64,000 nt of DNA from Varibaculum cambriense (GTDB lineage: Bacteria; Actinomycetota; Actinomycetes; Actinomycetales; Actinomycetaceae). Where the stretch lies: contig NZ_PKHX01000002.1 in assembly GCF_002848005.1 (NCBI RefSeq), positions 124,001 to 188,000 of the forward strand, in the 5' to 3' direction. Below the pieces are notes generated by a model. That model was given only the letters and a program-made list of their open reading frames with translations. It was not told the origin of the DNA and did not search any database. Position numbers and translations under genes: made by a program. Every line of letters begins with the position of its first letter. Position 1 is the first letter of the stretch. Below, in pieces: positions 18,497-26,465 of this stretch.

Positions 18497-19276
18497 TTAG
18501 CCGATGCGCTCTACCTTGAAGTCATCTCCAAGTTTAGAAACGACCGCTGCCTTGTCCTTGGTAGCCAAGAACTGTTCGGCGGCCTCGCGGGTACAGCTCA
18601 CCACGAGTTTAACGTCGCCTTCGCGACCATTAGCAAAGGAGACTAAACGATCCGTGACCGCAGCCCGGTCACCCTTGATATCCACCAAGCTTGGGTCGGC
18701 AGTACCAATCGAAATAACCTTGCGATCCTTATCGAAACGCAGGATAAGGCTGGTCCACAAGGAGTTGTTGTCGTGTACGGCTAGCACTACAGTGCTGTCC
18801 GGGCTCACGAACGCTTCCGCAGCCGAGACCACATCGTCGTGAGACGCACCCAGTTTCCACTGCAGACCCAGGGTCTCGTCAGCGGGTTCCGGCGCCGTCA
18901 CAATCGAGGACTTGTAGCGGCCACGCAGTAGGCTCCAAGAGCGGCAGACGTATACGTCGAGATCCTCGTCCGCGTTCCAGGTATTCTGGTACTCGGCAAA
19001 GTACTCGTCCATCTCATCGCGCTCTGCCACCAGGACGAAATCAACCTTATCGCGGTTGGCGGCGTACAGCGCGTCCGCAGCAGCCTGCAGATCATCAACC
19101 TGGGTCGGAGCCTGAGCCACCTCTTCACCTTCGGTGTGGCGGCACTTGACTACCTTTCCCTTTTCCAGCAAACACACGATCCTACGGGCGCCCTTGGCGG
19201 AACGTAGCAGCAGGCGCTGCGCATTCCGCCACTGGTCCACGTCCAGATCGGCCATTAAAACATCACCGTGAAGCAT
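18497..19276 (-). CDS. Uncharacterised protein, last gene of the sugar operon
   Basis: 259 residues, no signal peptide or membrane segment, acidic. I do not recognise the family. Two parts look related: residues 31-95 and 175-239 both show a strand pair with a K-x-x-K-V turn, a helix (DDLQAAADALYAANRD against RAAVTDRLVSFANGRE), a strand (DFVLVAERD against KLVVSCTRE) and a helix (EMDEYFA against AAEQFLA), suggesting an internal duplication of a beta-beta-alpha-beta-alpha unit. It follows the beta-galactosidase gene by 11 bp with its own AAGGA ribosome site, so it is likely to act in the same sugar pathway. Function unknown. Confidence 0.75.
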   Translation of the reverse strand: MLHGDVLMADLDVDQWRNAQRLLLRSAKGARRIVCLLEKGKVVKCRHTEGEEVAQAPTQVDDLQAAADALYAANRDKVDFVLVAERDEMDEYFAEYQNTWNADEDLDVYVCRSWSLLRGRYKSSIVTAPEPADETLGLQWKLGASHDDVVSAAEAFVSPDSTVVLAVHDNNSLWTSLILRFDKDRKVISIGTADPSLVDIKGDRAAVTDRLVSFANGREGDVKLVVSCTREAAEQFLATKDKAAVVSKLGDDFKVERIG

Positions 19277-19287
19277 TGCAGTTCCTT

Positions 19288-21339
19288 TCAGTTTTTTAGT
19301 GAGCAGTCGTAGACATTGATTGAGTAGGCGGGCATAGAAGCCATCAACTGGCTGCCCTCAACGGTGCCCGGCTGACCGGACCACAGTTCGGTGGCCTTTT
19401 CGATCTCGAAGGGCAGTTCGATACGGGTCTCGATAGCCTCGGCAGTCGGGTTGGCAACGAAGACCACGCGACGCTTATCGTCGGATTGGTCTACATGTAC
19501 CACCACGTCTAGCCGAGAGTCGCTCTTGCTTACAGCGGCAACATCGGCAGCAGCGCAAGCCTTATCGAGCACGCTGGCGGCGTCATCTCCGTTCTTGACA
19601 ACGAACCACTTACCCTTGCCGGATTCAACAGCATCCTTGAGGATAGTGCAGGGGTTCATCAGGGAGTCCAGCTCGGGCAGCTTCGGACCAACGACCGCGC
19701 AGCCACCGCCGGCTACGAAGTCCACTAGAGCCTGCTGAATCTTAGCATCCAGGTAATCGAGGGTCGGCAGCACGACGATGCTGCGTTCGCCCCAACGAGC
19801 GGGATCGAGATCCGTATCGGAGATCACGAAGTCGTGACCACCGGCAGACAGTGCCTCGAAGCAAGCGCCGAAGGCTTTACTCTTCTCCAACTGTACTGGC
19901 GCATCGAAGCCCAGATTGTCCTCGCTGATGGTCAGCGGGTTAGCGTATTCGCTGAAGCCCGACGGAGTCTCCAAGAAATCACCGGGGAAGGAGACCAGCA
20001 CCGAGGCCGCCTCGAGCCGGTCATATTCGCGGTTCGCCAAGAGCAGTACCTTTGCGTCACGACGCAAGGAGGTAAAGCTGTTCTCGGACTGCATCCGGTT
20101 GGCATTGCTGAACATCTTCTCGTGGTCTTCGCGAACCCGACCATCGCGACGGATGGGAGAGTCTAGCCAGCGGTCGCGCTCCACCAGCATGTAGCGGCTG
20201 AAGCCCTTGATGCCCTGCATCAGCGCGGCCTTGGTAACAAATTCCTCGTCATAAATCTCGCCCGGGTTGAGGTACCAGGGCCATACACCGGCGATGAACT
20301 CCGGGATGTAGGGGAAGCGGCTGGTTCCCACCACATACGAGCCAACGGTCTTGACGTGGCTGTAGAGTTCCTTGCGGGAGTAAATGTCGAAGCCGACAAA
20401 ATCAAGCTTCTCTTCCAGCTTGGCGATGTTGAATGGAGTGGTGAAGCCAGAAGCGGCGCCACCCGGACCGAGCGGGTGCGGGTAGTTGTGGAATAGCGCG
20501 ATCTGATCCAGGCCACGCTCACGCATCATGTCTGCGAGGCGATCCATCGAAATAATCAGGTACTGTTCGCGGTACTCAATCCAGTCAGCCAATACCGGGA
20601 TATCATGCTTGTCCTTACCTTCGAAGCGGCGTGGCGCGTCGATCTCGTCCTCGCTGGCATAGGACGTACCGTAGGCCTTGTTGATGCTGGCCAAGTCACC
20701 GTACTTGTCAAGCAAGAAGGTGCGGTACTGTGCCAAGGACTCTTCGGAGTAGTCTGCCGCGTAGGCGTTGATGCAGAAGAAGTACGCCATCTCGTTATCG
20801 ACCTGAGACGCAACAATGCCGCCCTTGGGGTAGCAGTGACGAGCCAGGATCTCACAGATTGCGTCGTACCAGAGTGCGGTCTCTTCGTAGAATTCATCGG
20901 CCGCGTAGTTGACAGCGGGGATGGGCTTAGGCACCTGGGTCAGGACGGTCCGTCCACCCTTAGCGTTGCGCATCTGCAGCCGCTCGTTTTCAAGTATGCG
21001 TTTGGGGTATCCGAACCAGGTCAACTCCGAGTTGATCTGCGGTCCGGGACGCACGATTACCCGGAAATCTTTTTCTTCACATAGGGTCAAGAAAGCATCG
21101 ATGTCCTTGTTACCCGAGAAGTCGAAGACTCCCTTTTCTACTTCGTGAATTTCCCACGGAATGTAGATCGAGATCATGTTGAATCCCATGTCCTTGACGG
21201 ATTCTAGGATTTGATCCCACTTGTCCCGGTCAAGCCTCCAGTAGTGTACGGCACCGCCGTAGAGCGAGACGGTCTCGCCATCAACCTTGAAGGCGCTCTT
21301 GCCAACCGACACTAGTCGGTTGTCTGTTTGCTTCTCCAT
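19288..21339 (-). CDS. Beta-galactosidase-like glycoside hydrolase (GH35-type N-terminus)
   Basis: 683 residues, cytoplasmic by lack of a signal peptide. The barrel begins GGAVHYWRLDRDKWDQIL with YIPWEIHEVEKGVFDFSG and VRPGPQINSE, the signature run of GH35 enzymes. The probable acid/base is Glu183 in SQVDNEM and the nucleophile Glu347 in IPEFIAG. GH35 members usually have ENE; here it is DNE, and the C-terminal part (CAVVGPKLP near 560) resembles the GATase-like domain of GH42, so the family assignment is approximate. It probably cleaves an imported galactoside. An AGGAAG ribosome site precedes ATG. It lies after the ABC permease in the same operon. Confidence 0.85.
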   Translation of the reverse strand: MEKQTDNRLVSVGKSAFKVDGETVSLYGGAVHYWRLDRDKWDQILESVKDMGFNMISIYIPWEIHEVEKGVFDFSGNKDIDAFLTLCEEKDFRVIVRPGPQINSELTWFGYPKRILENERLQMRNAKGGRTVLTQVPKPIPAVNYAADEFYEETALWYDAICEILARHCYPKGGIVASQVDNEMAYFFCINAYAADYSEESLAQYRTFLLDKYGDLASINKAYGTSYASEDEIDAPRRFEGKDKHDIPVLADWIEYREQYLIISMDRLADMMRERGLDQIALFHNYPHPLGPGGAASGFTTPFNIAKLEEKLDFVGFDIYSRKELYSHVKTVGSYVVGTSRFPYIPEFIAGVWPWYLNPGEIYDEEFVTKAALMQGIKGFSRYMLVERDRWLDSPIRRDGRVREDHEKMFSNANRMQSENSFTSLRRDAKVLLLANREYDRLEAASVLVSFPGDFLETPSGFSEYANPLTISEDNLGFDAPVQLEKSKAFGACFEALSAGGHDFVISDTDLDPARWGERSIVVLPTLDYLDAKIQQALVDFVAGGGCAVVGPKLPELDSLMNPCTILKDAVESGKGKWFVVKNGDDAASVLDKACAAADVAAVSKSDSRLDVVVHVDQSDDKRRVVFVANPTAEAIETRIELPFEIEKATELWSGQPGTVEGSQLMASMPAYSINVYDCSLKN

Positions 21340-21395
21340 AGTTCTTCCTTTCTTCTGTTACTGCGGAGAGTTCTTTGTTCCTGCTTGTTAGGCGG

Positions 21396-22358
21396 CTAGT
21401 CCTTGCGAGCCAGGGCGACTGCCAGGATGATGATTATGCCCCGGATGATTTGCTGCTGAGAGGTATCGAGTCCGGCCAAAATGAGACCATAGTTAATCGT
21501 TGCCATAAGCAAAGCACCGAAGAAGGTGCCGACAACGGAGCCACGACCACCAGCAAGTGCGGTACCGCCGAGGATTACTGCGGCGATAGCGTTCATCTCG
21601 TCACCGGCACCCCACTGGAAACGACCAGACATGAGGCGACCAGCGTAGAGCATACCGGCCACGGCTGCTCCCATGGAGCAGATCAGCATTACCCGGAAAC
21701 GTACCCAAGAGGTACTGATACCGGAGTACTCGGCGGCTACCGGATTTGCGCCAGTCGCCAGGATTTGGCGTCCGAAGCGCATTTTCTTGAGCACTATGGC
21801 GCCACCCACGACAAAGAGCAGCATCCAGATGATCAAGCCGGGGATAGGACCTATGTTTCCGCCACCGAAGTTAGCGATGTAGTTCATGTCCAGAATAGGT
21901 ACCGGTGCGGAGTCGGTAATCCATTGGGCGATACCGAAGGTTATGCCCATCATAGCGAGTGTCACCAAGAAGGACGGGATTCGGACAAAGGCCACGAGGG
22001 CGCCGTTGATACTGCCGACGACCGCCCCGAGAGCCAGTCCTGCCAGGATACCGGGCACTAACCCATATTGAGACAGTGCCATGGCTGTCACCACGGAGGC
22101 CAGACCCGCGACCGAGCCGACGGATAAGTCAATTTCTGCGGCCGCGATCACCAATGTCATCCCGACGGCAATCACCGAGACGATGGCCGCTTGACGGAGG
22201 ATGTTCCAGAAGCTGGCTGTGGACAGGAAGCCCTGATCGCGCAGCAGCACCGAGAAGATGATCAAAACGGCTACGAAACCGACATAGATGATATCCCGAC
22301 GCCAGTCGAAGCTGAAGCGCTTTCTGGCCACCTTGGCGGGGACTGTTGAATCACTCAT
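21396..22358 (-). CDS. Sugar ABC transporter permease, RbsC-type
   Basis: 320 residues, about nine to ten hydrophobic segments. AVGMTLVIAAAEIDLSVGSVAGL and GAGDEMNAIAAVILGGTALAGGRGSVVGTFFGAL are the conserved permease signatures of the ribose/galactose/AI-2 CUT2 group. It forms the membrane channel of the importer together with the ATPase upstream, whose end it overlaps by 8 bp. AAGGAG precedes the start. Confidence 0.94.
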   Translation of the reverse strand: MSDSTVPAKVARKRFSFDWRRDIIYVGFVAVLIIFSVLLRDQGFLSTASFWNILRQAAIVSVIAVGMTLVIAAAEIDLSVGSVAGLASVVTAMALSQYGLVPGILAGLALGAVVGSINGALVAFVRIPSFLVTLAMMGITFGIAQWITDSAPVPILDMNYIANFGGGNIGPIPGLIIWMLLFVVGGAIVLKKMRFGRQILATGANPVAAEYSGISTSWVRFRVMLICSMGAAVAGMLYAGRLMSGRFQWGAGDEMNAIAAVILGGTALAGGRGSVVGTFFGALLMATINYGLILAGLDTSQQQIIRGIIIILAVALARKD

Positions 22359-23886
22359 GGTTCACTCCTTGAACTGCTAGTTCTAGTGCCTGCTCGTCGG
22401 TAGTTTCGGACGCGGTGAGTTCGCGCTCAACAGTGGACTCGCGCATCAGGAGCAGGCGATCGCTCATGGCGAGTAGTTCGGGATATTCGGAGGAAATAAC
22501 GATCACCGCGTGGCCTTCGGCCGCAAAGTTACGAATAGTCTCGATGATCTCTGATTTGGTTCCGATGTCGACTCCGGCAGTGGGTTCGTCCATCACCAAA
22601 ACCCGCGGGTTACGGCTGATCCACTTGGCGAGTACGATCTTCTGCTGGTTGCCGCCGGATAGTAACGAAGCAGGCGCCTCGGGACGTGCCACCTTGATGC
22701 GAAACTCTTCGATCAATTTGTCAGCCAGGCCACCGAGGACGCGATCATTCACCCATCCAACCCGAGAGTTTTCCGCCAGGTGCGGCAACTGGAGGTTGCT
22801 ATTAACCGAGTGCCTTAATACGAGACCTTGACGCCGGCGATCTTCGGGTACCAGTACCAAGCCATGTGCCAGCGCATCCCCAGGTTTTCCAATCTTCACC
22901 TTGTTACCATCGATGCTCACGGTTCCCGCCGTGATTTCGTCGATGCCAAACAAGGAACGAGCCAGTTCAGTACGACCGGAGCCCATCAGACCAGCCAGGC
23001 CAAGGACCTCGCCCTCGTGGACTTCGAAGCTCACGTCATGCAGCCCATTGTTAGCGGCCAGACCCTTTACTGAGAGTACAACCGGACGTTCAGCACAGTC
23101 CCGGTTGGGAGCAGCTGCCATGGCTACATTACGACCAACAATGCCCTCGACGATCTCCTCCGGAGTGATTTTCGACAGCGGAGAAGTGAGTAGACGCTTG
23201 CCATTGCGCAGGATCGTGATGCGATCCGCGATTTGGTAGACCTCCTCCATCCGGTGGGAGATGTAGACGATGGAGATACCTTCGGCTGTAAGCCGTTCGA
23301 TCAGCTCGAACAGAGACTTTGCTTCGTTTCGAGCAAGAGCTGCCGTAGGTTCGTCCATGATGAGTACCCGAGCATCCTCGGACAAAGCCTTCGCGATCTC
23401 GGTCAACTGCCAGTAGGCCGTAGACAACGAGGACATTTTTGCCGTGGGATCTATATCGACCTGCATACGCTCGAATAGCTCCCGAGAACGACGAATCATT
23501 TGTTTGTCGTTGATCATGCCCCCGCTGCGAGGCTCACCATTAAGGAAGATGTTTTGCGCAACGGTTAGAGTAGGAACCAAGCTGAACTCTTGGAATACCA
23601 TGCCCAGCCCGGCTCGCTTCGCATCGTGGATATTTCCAAAGTGGCGCTGCTTACCAGCAATCTCGATGGTTCCCTTGTCCAGGGAGTACACGCCCTGGAG
23701 AATCTTCATCAACGTAGATTTCCCGGCGCCATTACCGCCTGCCAGGGCGTGAACTTCCCCGGCGACGACTTCAAAGTCAACGTCGTCGAGAACTTTCACA
23801 CCAGAGAAGGATTTCTGGATTCCTCTCATGGCCACCAAGGGCTCCGGGTTGGTTACATCCCGTTTGGTGTCCTCTGCGGCAGTCAC
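22351..23886 (-). CDS. Sugar ABC transporter ATP-binding protein, two-domain RbsA-type
   Basis: 511 residues with two ABC domains. The first has Walker A GGNGAGKST (about 53-61) and Walker B VLIMDEPTAAL; the second has the degenerate nucleotide loop GLMGSGRTEL and the signature LLSGGNQQK followed by VLVMDEPTAGVD. This is the CUT2 layout, in which one polypeptide serves both nucleotide sites. The GTG start overlaps the binding-protein stop by four bases, so translation is coupled. Confidence 0.95.
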   Translation of the reverse strand: MTAAEDTKRDVTNPEPLVAMRGIQKSFSGVKVLDDVDFEVVAGEVHALAGGNGAGKSTLMKILQGVYSLDKGTIEIAGKQRHFGNIHDAKRAGLGMVFQEFSLVPTLTVAQNIFLNGEPRSGGMINDKQMIRRSRELFERMQVDIDPTAKMSSLSTAYWQLTEIAKALSEDARVLIMDEPTAALARNEAKSLFELIERLTAEGISIVYISHRMEEVYQIADRITILRNGKRLLTSPLSKITPEEIVEGIVGRNVAMAAAPNRDCAERPVVLSVKGLAANNGLHDVSFEVHEGEVLGLAGLMGSGRTELARSLFGIDEITAGTVSIDGNKVKIGKPGDALAHGLVLVPEDRRRQGLVLRHSVNSNLQLPHLAENSRVGWVNDRVLGGLADKLIEEFRIKVARPEAPASLLSGGNQQKIVLAKWISRNPRVLVMDEPTAGVDIGTKSEIIETIRNFAAEGHAVIVISSEYPELLAMSDRLLLMRESTVERELTASETTDEQALELAVQGVNHE

Positions 23887-25037
23887 TTCTTCATCGCTTT
23901 CTTCAGATCAGCTGGGGGCTCAGTGTTGTAGACCTGCTTCCATGCCTTAAGCACGTTCTCGTGCGAGACCGGCAAAGCATTTAGCGCTACGTAGGAGGGA
24001 GCCTTCTTCCCAATCAGCGCCCCGGCACCGATACGAGCCTCAGCAACACCCTGCTGGTACGGCTGCTGGGCACCGAGACCGACTACAAGTTGATCTTGAG
24101 CCAGGGCGATTGCCACGTTTGTCCCGAGATCCTCGGTAGCGATCTTGAGGTCAGTACGACCTGCGGAACGGGCAGCAGCCATCACACCTTCAGCGGGAAC
24201 ATCCCATACTGCCCAGATACCCGCTAGCTTAGGGTTCTGGCTGATCATCGCGTCGGCTACCTTTTGCGCATCTCCAGCGAAATCAGGACCGGCGATCCCC
24301 TGCTTCTTAACGATCTTGATATCCGGGTATTCTTCCTCGATAACCTTGGTGAAACCTTCGTAGCGTTGACGGGTAACGAAGAAGTCTGCGGAGTGGTAAA
24401 TGACTCCGATCTCTCCCTTGCCGGCTAGAGCCTTGGCGAGCAGGTGAGCGGAAACAACGCCATTACCAAAGTTGTCGGCGCTAACGATCGATTCGTAGTC
24501 CACGCCAGCTTTCAATCCCTTGGGAACGTTGTCCATGAACACGAGCTTCGCGCCGCTTTCCGCGACCTTGCGATATGCGCCAGCGGTAGCTACCGGGTCG
24601 GTAGGAATAGACACCACGATATCCGGGTTCTTGGCGAGCACCGTCTCGATGTTGGATACCTGCTGACCCGGGTTGAAGTTCGCGTCGGTGACCGCGATAA
24701 CGTCGATGCCTAACCGAGCGAACTCGGCTTTAAGCCCCGCGATCTGGGCATTAGCCCAGTCGTTGCCAGCGTAGTGCATCACGAGGGCCGCGGTGGCCTT
24801 CTTTGCTTTAACCTGTGCTATTTCGTCATCGGTAAGTTCAACAGCCTTAGCCGTGACGGGAGTCTCCCCGTTCGGCCCCTTACTGAACACTTTGCCCTCT
24901 ACTTCCTTGAGAGCGGCATCTGCCTTGCTTGCAACCTGAGTGTCAGCTTTTTCGCTGCTTCCGGACTCTACTGTGCAAGCCGTAGTGCTGCCGACAATTG
25001 CCAAAGCAGCAGCGATAAGCAATGCTCTTTTCTTCAT
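23883..25037 (-). CDS. Sugar-binding lipoprotein of CUT2 ABC transporter
   Basis: 384 residues from ATG 25037, which has AGGAG at good distance; a start at 25070 is possible but would add residues before the signal peptide. The N-terminus MKKRALLIAAALAIVGSTTAC is a lipoprotein signal with the lipidated Cys at about residue 21. The rest is a periplasmic-binding fold of the RbsB group (ALVMHYAGNDWANAQIAGLKAEF, then IVVSIPTDPVATAGAYRKVAESGAKLVF). It captures the sugar at the cell surface and hands it to the permease. First gene of the operon. Confidence 0.93.
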   Translation of the reverse strand: MKKRALLIAAALAIVGSTTACTVESGSSEKADTQVASKADAALKEVEGKVFSKGPNGETPVTAKAVELTDDEIAQVKAKKATAALVMHYAGNDWANAQIAGLKAEFARLGIDVIAVTDANFNPGQQVSNIETVLAKNPDIVVSIPTDPVATAGAYRKVAESGAKLVFMDNVPKGLKAGVDYESIVSADNFGNGVVSAHLLAKALAGKGEIGVIYHSADFFVTRQRYEGFTKVIEEEYPDIKIVKKQGIAGPDFAGDAQKVADAMISQNPKLAGIWAVWDVPAEGVMAAARSAGRTDLKIATEDLGTNVAIALAQDQLVVGLGAQQPYQQGVAEARIGAGALIGKKAPSYVALNALPVSHENVLKAWKQVYNTEPPADLKKAMKK

Positions 25038-25104
25038 AATCGTTCTCCTTTGAACTGTGAGACTTCTCAAGCTCCGATCCGTAAGGGAGGAACCAGATGT
25101 CTTT

Positions 25105-25133
25105 ATTGTGAACGTTCATACTCAAGATGTCAA
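25105..25133 (-). promoter_or_regulatory. Sugar operon promoter with embedded palindromic operator
   Basis: On the minus strand TTGACA (25133-25128) is followed after 17 bp by CACAAT (25110-25105). The perfect palindrome TGAACGTTCA (25109-25118) sits in the spacer and overlaps the -10. A central CG palindrome is typical of LacI-family sites, so a bound repressor would block RNA polymerase. The transcript would have a leader of about 60 bases, which also holds the repeat TGAGA-CT-TCTCA (25058-25069). Confidence 0.65.
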
Positions 25134-25346
25134 GCCCTTTTCAAAACTTTTCACGAATTAATAACTGAATTTACATGTATGAAATCGTTATTTTTAGTGC
25201 GCTGATTAGGGATTATGATGATTTTAATAGGCTTAAAAATAGCAGCGCGTAAAGATTGCTGCCGCTCGATAGCTCGCCTACGACCCCTTCCTCGCTCAAC
25301 ACAAAAGGGAGAAAAACTTTCGTTTCTCTCCCTTTCGGTCACACTC

Positions 25347-25421
<75 letters not shown>

Positions 25422-25540
25422 CGTAACTCCCATATTGTAGGCAGACCCTAGGTAAATCTAAAAATCACCTGCCTAGATTTCGGCAGATGTCACACAAAAA
25501 GTCAGACCTGAAACCAGAAATCCCATCTGGAAGTAAAAAA

Positions 25541-25930
25541 TCAGAACAGGAAGCTACCGAGCGCGATCCCGACCGCCGCTGCCAGCAGCGAGAGCGACCA
25601 TACTAGGAGCAATGCCCCCCAGGCGCGGCGCCAATTTCCCCGTTCCGTAACCGAAAAAATATCGAGTACAAAAGTAGAGAAAGTAGAAAACCCACCCAAA
25701 AACCCGGTAGCTAACAGGGCATAAACTCGACTATCCGCCTGCAAATCACCACTGGAAACGGCAGCAATCAGCATCCCGCCCAGCAGGCAGGCCAGCACAT
25801 TCACCAGGGCAATCCCTCCAGCTGGGTGACGTTTTTCTAGCTTTAGCCAAGTCACGTCGATTCCCCAACGGCAAAGTGCCCCCACTCCGCCGCTCGCCCC
25901 CAGAGCCAACACAAAACCTATTCCGCCCAT
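25541..25930 (-). CDS. crcB: Fluoride ion channel CrcB (second subunit)
   Basis: 129 residues with four hydrophobic helices. GASGGVGALCRWGID near the start and TGFLGGFSTFSTFVLDI in the middle are the CrcB/Fluc signatures; the phenylalanines and FSTFST line the fluoride pore. The ATG at 25930 overlaps the stop of the preceding crcB by one base (TAATG), which fixes the start. Actinobacteria often encode two different Fluc subunits in tandem that form a heterodimer; this pair fits that. No fluoride riboswitch is visible upstream. Confidence 0.92.
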   Translation of the reverse strand: MGGIGFVLALGASGGVGALCRWGIDVTWLKLEKRHPAGGIALVNVLACLLGGMLIAAVSSGDLQADSRVYALLATGFLGGFSTFSTFVLDIFSVTERGNWRRAWGALLLVWSLSLLAAAVGIALGSFLF

Positions 25931-26448
25931 TAACGCTCCTGCCCTCGTCCGCTCTTGGCGCGTCCGTCTGGGGCATCTTTGGTAGCCAACCGGTACCCAA
26001 CACCGGCAAGCACCACCCCGATTACCAGGAGAATTATCGCTAAAGCTGCGGCGGGATAAAACTTGCCCCCCAGCGCCCAAAACTCACTATGCAAAGAGGT
26101 TTCCCCGCCGGTAACCGCCGCGATTCCAAAAGCCGAAAAGGTGGTGAAAGACCCCAAGAACCCGGTGGTGATCCCCAGTTTTACCGGAGTTCCCAAACGG
26201 TGCAGGCCCGTCCCTTTCCGATTAGCCCGAGTTTTGAAATATCCCAGCAGGAAAGCCCCCAACAAATTAGCGACAATCACCCCAAAAGTCACCGCCGACC
26301 AGGTAAAATAACTTTTTGAAATCGGTAAAGTCCAGGTATCTAGCCCCCAGCGTGCCAAAGTTCCCGCCATGCCACCTAGGAAAATAGCGACAGCATCAGC
26401 TCCTATACGCCGGGCAGGGTGCTGAGCCGGATCAGGGGATTTATTCAT
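25930..26448 (-). CDS. crcB: Fluoride ion channel CrcB (first subunit)
   Basis: 172 residues with four hydrophobic segments. Signatures are GGMAGTLARWGLDT (about residue 30) and TGFLGSFTTFSAFGIAAV (about 95). It has an N-terminal hydrophilic extension and a C-terminal Lys/Arg-rich tail absent from its partner. It lies 17 bp after the stop of the upstream hydrolase gene and directly before the second crcB, with which it probably forms a dimer to let fluoride leave the cell. Confidence 0.92.
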   Translation of the reverse strand: MNKSPDPAQHPARRIGADAVAIFLGGMAGTLARWGLDTWTLPISKSYFTWSAVTFGVIVANLLGAFLLGYFKTRANRKGTGLHRLGTPVKLGITTGFLGSFTTFSAFGIAAVTGGETSLHSEFWALGGKFYPAAALAIILLVIGVVLAGVGYRLATKDAPDGRAKSGRGQER

Positions 26449-26465
26449 CGATTATCCCCTTTACC

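Noticed and set aside
21375..22061. Long plus-strand frame opposite the sugar permease
   Set aside because: It is antisense to a clear permease gene, lacks any recognised motif and has the composition expected of the opposite strand of a membrane protein gene.
26449..26465. Fluoride riboswitch before crcB
   Set aside because: Only 17 bp separate crcB from the upstream hydrolase gene, which is too short for the aptamer, and the motif is not seen.
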